Shown here: positions 55,653 to 64,000 of the stretch, piece by piece
How positions within the stretch are numbered: the first letter of the stretch is position 1
How the letters are laid out: every line of letters begins with the position of its first letter
From: Pseudoalteromonas rubra
GTDB lineage: Bacteria > Pseudomonadota > Gammaproteobacteria > Enterobacterales > Alteromonadaceae
Length of the DNA: 64,000 bases
Reading direction: 5' to 3'
Assembly (NCBI RefSeq): GCF_000967655.1
Contig: NZ_JXYA01000026.1
Span: 123,020 to 187,019 of the forward strand
The notes under the pieces: model-generated
What the model saw: the letters and a program-made list of their open reading frames with translations, nothing else
The model's database searches: none
Told to the model about the DNA's origin: nothing
Program-made: the position numbers and the translations under genes

Positions 55653-56687
55653 ATGCAAGTACTCAGACCCATTTCAGAAAAAGACTTTGCGGCGCTCAAA
55701 ACCATCGCCATCGAATCGGGCCATGGGTTTACCTCATTGCCGGTAGATGATGACTTGCTGAGCAGTAAAATTGCGCGCTCAGAGCAAAGCTTTGCAAAAA
55801 CCGTTGCGCAGCCAAAAGATGAAGGCTACTTATTTGTACTGGAAGACAGCGACAGCGGCGAAATTTTAGGCACCACCGCGATTGAAGCAGCGGTTGGTAT
55901 GCAGACCCCTTTATATCACTATCATCTGGGCAAAACAGTACACCATTCTCGCACTCTGAATGTATACAATACGGTCGACATTCTGAGCATGTGTAATGAC
56001 TACACCGGCGCATCCGAGATCTGTACGTTATTTCTCAGAGAGCCCTTCCGTAAGGGACTGGCAGGCCGCTTCCTGTCGCGTTCGCGCTTTAACTTTATGG
56101 CGCTGCACGCAGATCGCTTTAGTGACACAGTTATCGCGGAGATGCGCGGCGTGAGTGACGAAGACGGACACTCCCCTTTCTGGCAGTGGTTGCAGGAACA
56201 TTTCTTCAGTATTGAGTTTCCTCAGGCAGATCACCTAGTTGGCCTGGGCGATAAGGTATTTATCAGTGAGCTGATGCCTAAATACCCAATTTACGCCAAC
56301 TTACTGAGCAAAAAAGCACAAGCCGTGATAGGCCAGGTGCATGAAAAAACCAAGCCTGCGCTGCGTCTGCTGGAAAAAGAAGGCTTTGAACACCGTGGTT
56401 ATGTGGACTTGTTTGATGCAGGCCCGACTGTTGAGTCGAGACTGCAGAATATCAAAACGGTCCGTGAAACCAAGCGTGGCGCTGTGCGCATCGTCAAGCC
56501 CGAAGAATTAAACCTGACCGAAGCGCAAACCTGGTCCGTCTCTAACTGTGGTTTAGCGAATTTCAGAGCCACCTTTGACACTCAGGTTAACTGGTGTGGT
56601 AAAACCGCCGCTTTCAAAGTGACGGCAGACATCGCCTCGGCACTACAAGTATCAGAAGGCGATGAGATAAGCGGGTTTATCCTGTAA
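55653..56687 (+). CDS. astA: Arginine N-succinyltransferase
   Basis: AstA starts arginine degradation by adding a succinyl group from succinyl-CoA. The 344-residue protein has the family features MQVLRPISEKDFAAL, STYSHYH-region-like TPLYHYHLGKTVHHS, a long central SEICTLFLREPFRKGLAGRFLSRSRFNFMAL segment and GHSPFWQWLQEHFF. astC is 33 bases upstream. astD, which is usually near astA, is not in the following sequence. Confidence 0.93.
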   Translation: MQVLRPISEKDFAALKTIAIESGHGFTSLPVDDDLLSSKIARSEQSFAKTVAQPKDEGYLFVLEDSDSGEILGTTAIEAAVGMQTPLYHYHLGKTVHHSRTLNVYNTVDILSMCNDYTGASEICTLFLREPFRKGLAGRFLSRSRFNFMALHADRFSDTVIAEMRGVSDEDGHSPFWQWLQEHFFSIEFPQADHLVGLGDKVFISELMPKYPIYANLLSKKAQAVIGQVHEKTKPALRLLEKEGFEHRGYVDLFDAGPTVESRLQNIKTVRETKRGAVRIVKPEELNLTEAQTWSVSNCGLANFRATFDTQVNWCGKTAAFKVTADIASALQVSEGDEISGFIL

Positions 56688-56815
56688 CAAACATATTAAC
56701 TCTGGTGCTTTGAGCAACAATGCTTAAGCGCCTGGTAAAAATCGAATTAAAAGTTTGCGTCGTGCTTAGTCGTAACATTTAACGCGGCTGGGCCGCCATT
56801 TTAAGGATTGTCATT

Positions 56816-57619
56816 ATGCACAACAATGTAGATAGCTTATTTGAAAAACTATGGAATAACTACCTAGAAGTTACTCCTTCAGCTGTTAAAGTCCACGAAC
56901 TACTTGGTTCTACGCAACAGGATGATGTGATCAACGATCATATTGCACTGCGCACCTTTAACCACGAAAAAATTGGCCTGGAAAAACTGGCAGCGCATTT
57001 CAAAGCGGTTGGCTATACAGAGTGCGGTGAATACCACTTCGAAGCCAAAAAACTCTATGCCAAGCACTTTGAGCACAGCGATCCGACCAAACCAAAAGTG
57101 TTCATTTCTGAGCTGTTGGTAGAAAAGTGCTCACCTGAACTGCAAGCTATCGTTAACGAGCTGGTTGAGCAAATCGACGAGAGCGCCGTTACTGCGGAAA
57201 ACTTCCTGTACTCAGGTACGCACTGGCAAGTCAGCCACGAAACCTACAAGCAGTTGCTGGCCGAGTCTGAATACGCAGCCTGGATGGCAGCATGGGGCTA
57301 CCGTGCTAACCACTTCACAGTGAGCATCAACCACCTGGGTAACTTTGAAACCATCGAAGCCGTTAACCAGGCACTGAAAGACGCCGGATTTGAACTGAAC
57401 GCCTCTGGTGGTGAAATCAAAGGTTCACCGGAAGTGCTGCTTGAGCAATCATCAACACTGGCAGACCATCAGGCTGTGGCATTCAGCGATGGCGAGTTCA
57501 GCATTCCAAGCTGTTTCTACGAGTTTGCGCTGCGCTATAACAAGCCAGATGGCGAAATCTACACAGGTTTTGTTGCAGCATCTGCCGACAAGATTTTCGA
57601 AAGTACTAACGCGCGCTAA
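56816..57619 (+). CDS. DUF1338 (VOC-superfamily, 2-oxoadipate dioxygenase-like) protein
   Basis: The 267-residue protein matches DUF1338/COG5383. A likely metal triad is H42 (NDHIALRTF), H166 (GYRANHFTVSIN) and E236 (FYEFALRY), as in the related HglS 2-oxoadipate dioxygenase/decarboxylase. It is shorter than HglS, so its substrate cannot be inferred safely. In related genera the gene often follows astD (from memory), which suggests a link to arginine catabolism. AAGGATTG precedes the ATG at 56816. Confidence 0.82.
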   Translation: MHNNVDSLFEKLWNNYLEVTPSAVKVHELLGSTQQDDVINDHIALRTFNHEKIGLEKLAAHFKAVGYTECGEYHFEAKKLYAKHFEHSDPTKPKVFISELLVEKCSPELQAIVNELVEQIDESAVTAENFLYSGTHWQVSHETYKQLLAESEYAAWMAAWGYRANHFTVSINHLGNFETIEAVNQALKDAGFELNASGGEIKGSPEVLLEQSSTLADHQAVAFSDGEFSIPSCFYEFALRYNKPDGEIYTGFVAASADKIFESTNAR

Positions 57620-57645
57620 TCGCGCTATCACAGTAACTTGTCAAA

Positions 57646-57667
57646 GCAGCCATCCGGCTGCTTTTTT
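57646..57667 (+). terminator. Intrinsic terminator after the DUF1338 gene
   Basis: GCAGCC (57646-57651) and GGCTGC (57656-57661) form a stem with ATCC loop, followed by six Ts. Confidence 0.9.
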
Positions 57668-57779
57668 ATTGCCTGATTGCATCGTTTCTATGTCGAGATC
57701 AACCTTTTAAAGCAAAAACTCTGTCAGTATGGCGCAACATTGTGGTTGTTTTGAAAAGCAATGACGGTTAAGTTTTCAA

Positions 57780-57811
57780 CTGTCACAAAACAGTCTTAAC
57801 AAAACTGTCAT
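57780..57811 (+). promoter_or_regulatory. Pho-box-like repeats before PPK2
   Basis: CTGTCAC (57780-57786) is followed 11 bases later by CAGTCTT (57791-57797), and CTGTCAT occurs at 57805-57811. These match or approach the CTGTCAT 7-mer repeats of PhoB boxes, which are spaced by 11 bases. The third copy is off register by 3 bases. A further CTGTCAG lies at 57721-57727. The arrangement is suggestive, not proven. Confidence 0.5.
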
Positions 57812-57889
57812 TGTTCTGAGCTAGCGTAGAGGTATCAAGCTGGCAAAAAGCGCGACCATGACAGTGATCACTGCCAACGAGGTAGAGTT

Positions 57890-58723
57890 GTGAATATTGA
57901 ACCTAAGCTTAGTGTATTATTAAATCGCCAGATCACGGTCAAAGCACCGCTGGAGCATCCGGCACTGGATGACAAAAAAGCCTATCGGCGGGCGCTGAAA
58001 TACTGGCAAAACGAGCTGTTGCACGTGCAGCAAGCCTACTATCACCAGGGACGCCGCGCGCTGATCATCTTTGAAGGTTGGGATGCGGCCGGCAAAGGGG
58101 GCGCTATTCGCCGCATCACTGAACGGCTGGACCCAAGGGGTTATCAGGTTTTTCCCATCAGCGCGCCAAAAGACGAAGAACAAGGCAGGCATTATCTATA
58201 TCGTTTTTACAATAAACTGCCAAAGGCTGGCACCCTGACCATCTTTGACCGCTCCTACTATGGCCGCGTATTGGTCGAACGCGTAGAAGCGTTCGCAACA
58301 CAAAGTGAATGGCAACGGGCCTATCAGGAAATTAATGAGTTTGAGCGACTGCTTCATGATGACAATGTGAAGGTGGTGAAACTATTTCTGCATATCAGTG
58401 CTCAGGAGCAGCTGAAGCGCTTTGAAGAGCGCCTTAATAATCCTTATAAGCGCTGGAAACTGACTGAAGAAGATATTCGTAACCGCAACAGACGCGACGA
58501 TTATGAACAAGCTATAGACGATATGTTTGCCCGCACCGATACCCAGCAAGCCCCCTGGCATTTGGTCCTTGGGGAGCATAAATGGTATACCCGGGTCGAA
58601 GTACTCAAGACCCTGGTAAAAACACTCAGCGACGGAGTAGACACGACTCCCCCACCGGTGGACCCAAACGTGGTCAGATTGGCAAAAGAGCATTTAGGTA
58701 TAAAACACAAGAGGAAGGACTAA
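57890..58723 (+). CDS. PPK2-family polyphosphate kinase
   Basis: PPK2 enzymes use polyphosphate to phosphorylate nucleotides, or the reverse. The 277-residue protein has the Walker A segment at 61-72 (FEGWDAAGKGGA), the DPRGYQVFPISAPKDEEQGRHY segment and FDRSYYGRVLVERV (Walker B-like), typical of single-domain PPK2. Whether AMP, ADP or GDP is used cannot be read safely. The GTG start at 57890 has a GAGGTAG site. The downstream DUF2252 gene begins at the last base of its stop (TAATG). Confidence 0.92.
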   Translation: MNIEPKLSVLLNRQITVKAPLEHPALDDKKAYRRALKYWQNELLHVQQAYYHQGRRALIIFEGWDAAGKGGAIRRITERLDPRGYQVFPISAPKDEEQGRHYLYRFYNKLPKAGTLTIFDRSYYGRVLVERVEAFATQSEWQRAYQEINEFERLLHDDNVKVVKLFLHISAQEQLKRFEERLNNPYKRWKLTEEDIRNRNRRDDYEQAIDDMFARTDTQQAPWHLVLGEHKWYTRVEVLKTLVKTLSDGVDTTPPPVDPNVVRLAKEHLGIKHKRKD

Positions 58724-60021
58724 TGGAAAGAGCAGATGTACTCGGTCAATATTTTGATCATCATGACGGGACACATCCCAGCATGACCTTAGCTAAGCAC
58801 AGCAAAATGGCTTCCAGCGCTTTTCGCTTTTTCCGCGGCAGTGCCCCTTTGATGTATCGGGATCTGGCGCAAGAGGTTATTTCGTTGCCTAAAACCCTGT
58901 TTGAATTACCTTTAACTAACGTACTCGGAGACTGCCATGCCAGTAACTTTGGGTTTTTAAGCGAGGAAGGCTCGCACGGCGGCACTTTGGTTTTTTCGCC
59001 GAATGACTTTGATGATGCCTGCGTCGGCCATGCAGTATGGGACTTACTGCGTTTTTTAGTCAGCCTGCCTCTGGCCCAGCAAGAAGGTGCCTTGTTGCAA
59101 AGTAACAGTGAGGATATGAAGCTGCGGCAGAAGCCCCTGGCTGACATGGCACAGGTTCACCGGGCCCAGCACACTTTTATCGACAGCTATGTGGCCACCT
59201 GTGAGGCGTCGTTACGCGGGGAAAACAACAACCAAAGCGCCCTTACTCAGTTCGCTCAGGAGCATATTTTACATAAACGCTGGCAAAAAGGCTTACAACG
59301 TCTGGTCGGGGGCGCAGCCTTTAATCTGAAGAGTAGCCTGGCCAAAGAAGTGGACTTAAATAACACTCCGCTTCAGTTTAAGGATGATGATGAAAAATTT
59401 GTTCGCTTACACGAAGATTTCAGCAATGCCTTGATTGAGTACTTCCGCCCCTATGTCGATGACGAAATAATCGACTGTGTTGAGCGCCTGGATGCCGGAA
59501 CAGGGTCTAATAACCTGAAACGTTACTACCTGCTGGTTGGTCCTAAGTTTTGCTCTTCAGCCGAGCTGTATCACATAGTAGAAGTTAAACAACAGCAACT
59601 GGCCGCGCCACTACATTATTTCACCGACCTGAGCCCAACCAATCGCCTTAACCATGCGCACCTGACCGTTAATTGCCAGCGCAAAATGCAGCGCCGACCC
59701 GATCTGGTTTTAGATGATGCATTATGGCAAGGCACACACTGGCTGGTGCGCTCGCGTCATCATGCACGAGTTGGCATTGACCCTGAGCATATTGTGTTAG
59801 GCAAACGCGCCGCCCAGCGCGATGGCTTATGTCAGTACGCACAAGCCTGTGCTACTGCGCTCGCCTATGCGCACATGCGTGGCGATCGTCGCTCGTTGAT
59901 GTTTCAACAGGTCGTTACAGATGTTTTGCCAGCGGCCAGAGATGAACTGATTGACACAGCGAACGGTTATGCCAATCAGGTCGAACAAGACTGGGGGCTT
60001 TTCTGCTCACTCAGAAAGTAG
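58723..60021 (+). CDS. DUF2252 family protein with protein-kinase/APH-like motifs
   Basis: The 432-residue product carries the kinase-like signature D70-x4-N75 (LGDCHASNFGF) and D95/D97 (SPNDFDDACVGHAVWDLLRF), resembling the Brenner and metal motifs of aminoglycoside and choline kinases. DUF2252 function is unknown; these residues suggest phosphotransfer with nucleotide and metal, an inference. It is coupled to PPK2 by one-base overlap (TAATG) with a GAGGAAGG site. The 3' end overlaps the convergent rnz gene by 15 bases. Confidence 0.85.
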   Translation: MERADVLGQYFDHHDGTHPSMTLAKHSKMASSAFRFFRGSAPLMYRDLAQEVISLPKTLFELPLTNVLGDCHASNFGFLSEEGSHGGTLVFSPNDFDDACVGHAVWDLLRFLVSLPLAQQEGALLQSNSEDMKLRQKPLADMAQVHRAQHTFIDSYVATCEASLRGENNNQSALTQFAQEHILHKRWQKGLQRLVGGAAFNLKSSLAKEVDLNNTPLQFKDDDEKFVRLHEDFSNALIEYFRPYVDDEIIDCVERLDAGTGSNNLKRYYLLVGPKFCSSAELYHIVEVKQQQLAAPLHYFTDLSPTNRLNHAHLTVNCQRKMQRRPDLVLDDALWQGTHWLVRSRHHARVGIDPEHIVLGKRAAQRDGLCQYAQACATALAYAHMRGDRRSLMFQQVVTDVLPAARDELIDTANGYANQVEQDWGLFCSLRK

Positions 60022-60948
60022 CTGTTTAGGCACGGTTAAAACCAAAAAGTCGTAAGCCAGGCGCAAATTCCCGTGAAAGTGTGTTCTGGCTTCATTCTCT
60101 AGTACGTCAAGCATGCCCTCACCATGATAACGCACACTAAAGTGGGTCAGTATGAGTGCTGGGATCTGATATTGCTGGGCAAACTGCGCAACCCGTTTAG
60201 CATCGCTGTGACCGGTATGGGTGCCAACCCGCATCAGATCCGGGTGAGTAAATGTCGCCTCGTGCACCAGCATATCTATGTCGTCGCAGTATGACGACAG
60301 TAGCGAGGGCTTTTCATTATCCCCGCAAACAATCACGCTTCTGGGTCGCCAGCTGGGGAATGCATAAGTGTTGGCCGCAAGCCGTTGACCCTGGTAAATG
60401 ACATCCTGACCTTTTTGCAGCAAGTTGTAATGCGGCCCGCTCGCTATACCTTCACTGTGAAGCTGTTTAATCCTCAGTTTACGTGGAATAAGCGCCTCTG
60501 TGATTTTGAATCCAAAGCTTGGCACTCTGTGCTTCAAAGGGATGATCTCGATATAGCAAAACTCTAAAGAAATAAACTGATCAGTTTGCTCTATGGCCAT
60601 CGTATGTAAGTCAAAAGGCAAGGTGACCTGAGTCAGTGCCAGGGTCGACATAACAAACTGAACCACAGCCTGTGGCGCAATCAAGTAAACAGGATCAGTG
60701 CGGCCCGACATAGCCATTGACGCCAGCAAACCTGGCAGGCCATAACAATGATCACCATGTAAATGAGAAATGCAAATCACGCTCAGGTGATAGGGAGAGA
60801 GATCCGCTCTAAGCAGCTGATGTTGAGTGGCTTCACCGCAATCCACCAGCAACCAGGATTTGGATTTTTCGAAACTCACCCCAGTTGCCGACATATTTCG
60901 GCTCAGACTGGGACTACCTGACGAGGTTCCTAAAAAATGTATTTGCAA
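60007..60948 (-). CDS. rnz: Ribonuclease Z-like MBL-fold protein
   Basis: This metallo-beta-lactamase-fold enzyme should process tRNA 3' ends or related substrates. The 313-residue protein has MQIHFLGTSSGSPSLSRNMSA at the start, the metal motif HLHGDH (H62, H64, D66, H67), a later Asp near VCGDN or HEATF, and ILTHFSVRYHGEGM near the end, all as in RNase Z. Its last codons overlap the convergent DUF2252 gene by 15 bases. Confidence 0.9.
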   Translation of the reverse strand: MQIHFLGTSSGSPSLSRNMSATGVSFEKSKSWLLVDCGEATQHQLLRADLSPYHLSVICISHLHGDHCYGLPGLLASMAMSGRTDPVYLIAPQAVVQFVMSTLALTQVTLPFDLHTMAIEQTDQFISLEFCYIEIIPLKHRVPSFGFKITEALIPRKLRIKQLHSEGIASGPHYNLLQKGQDVIYQGQRLAANTYAFPSWRPRSVIVCGDNEKPSLLSSYCDDIDMLVHEATFTHPDLMRVGTHTGHSDAKRVAQFAQQYQIPALILTHFSVRYHGEGMLDVLENEARTHFHGNLRLAYDFLVLTVPKQLLSE

Positions 60949-61095
60949 AACAACTCCAAAAATACGGCTTTAGCCATTGATCCTGCCACAGCTTGCGTTA
61001 CAGTGGAACTAGTCCGGATGATTTGTGCCAAACGGACTGATTTACAAGCCGTTTAAGGGAAATTGCACCTCTATGCAGATTAACAGGAGCAGATA

Positions 61096-61368
61096 ATGAA
61101 AAACGATATCGACAGTCGCCAGATCCTCGCCGTTTATGAATATATTCAGCAACACGGTGAAGCCGATGAAAATGGCAAATTATTTGAAGGGATCCGAGCC
61201 TACTCAGATCCGGACGGTTACACTATTTACCTGGAAGGCAGCGCCTTGTTACTCAGGTTTGGCTTTCACAACACCTATCACCTGGATTATCAACACGAAA
61301 AGAATAAAGAGGACTTTATTAACAAGCTTAACTTTATCTATCAAATGGCTAATGAGGCTAAACAGTAA
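61096..61368 (+). CDS. DUF3081-like small protein
   Basis: The 90-residue protein contains DSRQILAVYEYIQQHGE, then GIRAYSDPDGYTIYLEG and LLLRFGFHNTYHLDYQ, which match my recollection of DUF3081, a family of unknown function. There is no signal peptide. AGGAG stands before the ATG. It is flanked by the divergent rnz and by abgT downstream. Confidence 0.65.
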   Translation: MKNDIDSRQILAVYEYIQQHGEADENGKLFEGIRAYSDPDGYTIYLEGSALLLRFGFHNTYHLDYQHEKNKEDFINKLNFIYQMANEAKQ

Positions 61369-61500
61369 CCAGTGTTCATAGGTACAAGTGGGTATTTTAC
61401 TCATTTTGTCTCAGATTCTTTCAAAATTAACGCGTAGCTATAAAACAAATGCGCGATTGGTGGTAGAGTAACGGCATTTTTTATAATCGAGAAATTTGCT

Positions 61501-63102
61501 ATGTCGAATGCTGTAGAGACGTCAGCTGATCAATCCAACCAGCAAAAGCAAGGCGGCCTGTTTAACCGCTTTCTAGCAACGGTTGAGTTTCTGGGCAACA
61601 TGTTGCCCCACCCTATCACCCTGTTTGCCATGTTCTGTATCGCCATTGTCATTTTCAGTGGTATCGCAGACTGGATGGGGCTCAGTGCCATAGATCCGCG
61701 CCCGGAAGGTGCAAAAGGCAGAGCGCCGGACGGTGTGATCGAGGTCGTCAGCCTGATGAGTGCAGAAGGTCTGCAGCGTATCGTCACCGGTCTCGTTACT
61801 AACTTTACGGGCTTTGCGCCACTGGGGACCGTATTAGTTGCGCTATTGGGTGTGAGTGTAGCAGAACACTCAGGTATGCTTTCAGCGGCCATGCGCGGTA
61901 TGGTCATGGGCGCATCTAAGCGATTAGTTACCTTTATGGTTGTGTTCGCAGCGATTCTTTCTAACACAGCTTCTGAACTCGGTTATGTTGTGTTGATCCC
62001 CCTCGCTGCCATGATTTTCCATAGCCTGGGGCGTCACCCGCTTGCAGGTCTTGCCGCAGCCTTTGCCGGGGTCTCTGGTGGTTACAGTGCCAACCTGTTA
62101 CTGGGTACCATAGACCCGCTGCTTGCCGGTATCACTACACCCGCCGCGCAGATGATTGACCCAACCTACCAGGTTGGTCCTGAGGCAAACTGGTACTTCA
62201 TGATGATCTCGGTATTCCTGATAGCCACCGTAGGTACTTGGGTAACAGAAGCCATTGTTGAGCCTCGCCTTGGCAAATACAACCCGGACGAAGCCAGCAT
62301 TGACCTGTCCAGCAACAACATTGAACACCTGACAGACAAAGAAAAGTCTGGCCTGAAATGGGCTGGTGTTGCTTTGCTGGTGGTATCAGCCTTACTGGCA
62401 TTAACCATTGTGCCTGAAAACGGCATTCTGCGTCATCCTGAAACAGGCGCCGTCGCCGGCTCTCCTTTCCTCAAAGGCATTGTTGTATTCATCTTTGTGA
62501 CATTCGCTATTCCCGGTTTTGTCTATGGACGCGTTGTCGGCACTATGCGCAACGATCGTGACGTCATCGACGCCATGAGTAAGAGCATGAGCTCAATGGG
62601 TATGTACATAGTGCTGGTGTTCTTTGCTGCTCAATTCGTAGCCTTCTTTAAGTGGACCAACCTGGGTACCATTTTGGCAATTAACGGCGCAGCGATGCTA
62701 CAAGCGCTGAACCTGACAGGCCCGGAAGTCTTTGTTCTGTTTATTTTGATGTGTGCGGTTGTGAACCTGAGCCTGGGCTCATCTTCAGCGCAGTGGGCGG
62801 TTACCGCGCCTATCTTTGTGCCTATGCTGATGTTAGTCGGCTATGCACCTGAAACCATTCAGGCCGCATACCGAATTGGCGACTCAGTTACTAACCTGAT
62901 CACACCTATGATGAGTTACTTTGGTTTGATATTGGCGGTGGCCACCAAGTACAAAAAAGACATGGGGATCGGTACTCTGGTCGCGACCATGCTGCCCTAC
63001 AGCATGTGTTTCTTTATCGGCTGGGTGGCGCTGTTCTATATCTGGGTATTCGGTTTCGGCTTGCCGGTCGGGCCAAACTCCCCGATTTATTATCAGCCCT
63101 AG
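61501..63102 (+). CDS. AbgT family transporter
   Basis: The 533-residue inner-membrane protein has about a dozen hydrophobic segments. The family is known for p-aminobenzoyl-glutamate uptake (E. coli AbgT) or sulfonamide efflux (MtrF-type), so the substrate here is unknown. Family segments include GNMLPHPITLFAMFC, NTASELGYVVLIPLAAMIFHSLGRHPLAGLAAAFAGVSGGYSANL region and SLGSSSAQWAVTAPIFVPML. A strong terminator follows. Confidence 0.92.
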   Translation: MSNAVETSADQSNQQKQGGLFNRFLATVEFLGNMLPHPITLFAMFCIAIVIFSGIADWMGLSAIDPRPEGAKGRAPDGVIEVVSLMSAEGLQRIVTGLVTNFTGFAPLGTVLVALLGVSVAEHSGMLSAAMRGMVMGASKRLVTFMVVFAAILSNTASELGYVVLIPLAAMIFHSLGRHPLAGLAAAFAGVSGGYSANLLLGTIDPLLAGITTPAAQMIDPTYQVGPEANWYFMMISVFLIATVGTWVTEAIVEPRLGKYNPDEASIDLSSNNIEHLTDKEKSGLKWAGVALLVVSALLALTIVPENGILRHPETGAVAGSPFLKGIVVFIFVTFAIPGFVYGRVVGTMRNDRDVIDAMSKSMSSMGMYIVLVFFAAQFVAFFKWTNLGTILAINGAAMLQALNLTGPEVFVLFILMCAVVNLSLGSSSAQWAVTAPIFVPMLMLVGYAPETIQAAYRIGDSVTNLITPMMSYFGLILAVATKYKKDMGIGTLVATMLPYSMCFFIGWVALFYIWVFGFGLPVGPNSPIYYQP

Positions 63103-63109
63103 TCAAATT

Positions 63110-63136
63110 ATGCCAGCGCAAGCTGGCATTTTTTTT
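63110..63136 (+). terminator. Intrinsic terminator after abgT family gene
   Basis: ATGCCAGC (63110-63117) and GCTGGCAT (63122-63129) form a perfect 8-bp stem with GCAA loop, followed by a T-run to 63136. Confidence 0.93.
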
Positions 63137-63245
63137 GGCGAATATGCAAGGTTCCATTTGTTTAATGGTTGATGCTGTCCTACAGTCCTATAGGAATCGC
63201 CGAAAAGGAGTTTAAACCTACGACATAAACTATTTAAGGCTAACC

Positions 63246-63881
63246 ATGTATACACTGTTCTACTATCCACGAAACGCGAGTTTAGCGCCTCACTTTGTTC
63301 TCGAAGCCCTCAAGGTCCCCTACCAGCTTGAACTGGTCGACAGAAAAAAAAATGTGCAGCGATCGGCACAATATTTACAACTCAACCCGACAGGACGGAT
63401 CCCAACCTTAGTTGATGACGAGTTTGTTCTGTTCGAAAGTGCTGCTATTTGTCTTTACTTATGTGAAAAGCACCCCGATGGTCATTTAATTCCTGCAGAG
63501 CCAAAACAAAAAGCGGAATTTTACCAGTGGCTAATGTATCTGACGACCACAGTTCAGGCTGAGCTGATGATCTACTTTTACCCGGAGCGCCACACGCAAA
63601 GTGCACTCATGTATGACGATATTGTCAGAACCCAGCAGTCGCGTGTGCAAGATATGCTGACCCTGCTCGACAGACATCTGGCAGATAAAACCTATATGGT
63701 TGGTGAGCAGTTCACGGTCTGTGATTGCTATTTATTTATGCTCTGTATCTGGGCCGACGAGCTTGCCAAACCGCCGCTGCAATTTGAGCATCTGGGACGT
63801 TACTTAAGTGGTATTTCAAGACACCCCGCGATTGAGGCGGTATGTAAAAAAGAAGGGACAGAGTTAGGCATGTATCGCTGA
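63246..63881 (+). CDS. Glutathione S-transferase family protein
   Basis: The 211-residue protein has the N-terminal thioredoxin-like GST domain (MYTLFYYPRNASLAPHFVLEALKVPY; NPTGRIPTLVDDEFVLFESAAI, with the glutathione-binding PTL and ES motif) and an all-helical C-terminal domain. Likely glutathione-dependent conjugation or reduction; class and substrate cannot be told. A hairpin follows its stop. Confidence 0.88.
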   Translation: MYTLFYYPRNASLAPHFVLEALKVPYQLELVDRKKNVQRSAQYLQLNPTGRIPTLVDDEFVLFESAAICLYLCEKHPDGHLIPAEPKQKAEFYQWLMYLTTTVQAELMIYFYPERHTQSALMYDDIVRTQQSRVQDMLTLLDRHLADKTYMVGEQFTVCDCYLFMLCIWADELAKPPLQFEHLGRYLSGISRHPAIEAVCKKEGTELGMYR

Positions 63882-63884
63882 GTA

Positions 63885-63913
63885 TTCAGTCTGGCCTGTT
63901 AGGCCAGACTGAA
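63885..63913. terminator. Long perfect inverted repeat after GST gene
   Basis: A 13-bp perfect stem (63885-63897 with 63901-63913) and GTT loop begins 4 bases after the GST stop. No T-run follows, so it may be an intrinsic terminator of weak type or an mRNA-end hairpin. Confidence 0.55.
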
Positions 63914-63918
63914 GAAAA

Positions 63919-64000
63919 GTAATACCAATTTGCTTAATTAAGTGTTCTATTTTGAGGCGAGAAAATATGTTCGATAACTAGGCAAAAATTTTGCTATTTA
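63919..64000. repeat. Possible dispersed intergenic repeat, truncated by the window edge
   Basis: This AT-rich segment (GTAATACCAATTTGCTTAAT, then TTTTGAGGCGAG, then GCAAAAATTTTGC, a small palindrome) has no reading frame of note. It resembles an intergenic repeat that I associate with Pseudoalteromonas genomes, but no other copy occurs in the window, so this rests on memory only. Confidence 0.3.

Overview
The window looks like a chromosomal segment of a marine gammaproteobacterium, most likely Pseudoalteromonas. This rests on the gene families and their order, the gammaproteobacterial leader-peptide attenuators, and the mid-40s to high-40s GC appearance. Genus is an inference; no rRNA or other marker gene is present. 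The region is mostly core metabolism. No phage, insertion sequence, CRISPR array or tRNA was seen.

Layout. 1-2.9 kb: the 5' part of a YoaA-type helicase gene, a DUF1289 protein, a 2OG-Fe(II) oxygenase and a small acidic-tailed protein. 3.0-10.3 kb: a complete histidine operon (hisGDCBHAF-IE) behind a His-codon leader peptide and attenuator. 10.3-19.5 kb: a lipoprotein, a DUF1232 protein, an M61 peptidase, then a rightward run of diguanylate cyclase, ppnN, xni, a DUF3192 protein and a protein resembling a degenerate HD-GYP. 19.7-23.7 kb: a short isocitrate dehydrogenase and a convergent secreted M6 metalloprotease with PKD repeats. 23.8-26.3 kb: ilvIH behind a Val/Leu-rich leader peptide and terminator/antiterminator. 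26.3-30.4 kb, leftward: HU, photolyase, a TudS-like/YbgA fusion, an alkyltransferase-like protein and a LysR regulator. 30.5-34.7 kb: an RND efflux pair. 34.7-39.3 kb, leftward: rluF and an operon of EAL-HDOD protein, DUF418 membrane protein and orphan periplasmic binding protein. 39.4-51.4 kb, leftward: a tight seven-gene glycogen operon (CBM48 protein, malQ, glgB, glgX, glgP, glgC, glgA). 51.9-57.6 kb: a GGDEF-EAL protein, an Lrp-type regulator and astC, astA and a DUF1338 gene without astD between them. 57.7-60.0 kb: a PPK2-DUF2252 pair with a Pho-box-like sequence upstream. 60.0-64.0 kb: RNase Z, a DUF3081 protein, an AbgT transporter, a GST, and what may be the start of a dispersed repeat cut by the window edge.

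How the genes work together. Two amino-acid operons (His and branched-chain) are each preceded by a readable ribosome-mediated attenuator. The glycogen operon carries synthesis and breakdown together, with overlapping or closely spaced genes. Four proteins with domains linked to cyclic-di-GMP signalling, one of them apparently inactive, lie within about 40 kb. The PPK2-DUF2252 pair, with its possible phosphate-responsive promoter, and the EAL-HDOD/DUF418/binding-protein operon are the least understood units. No function was assigned where only a domain name could be supported; database searches were not possible.
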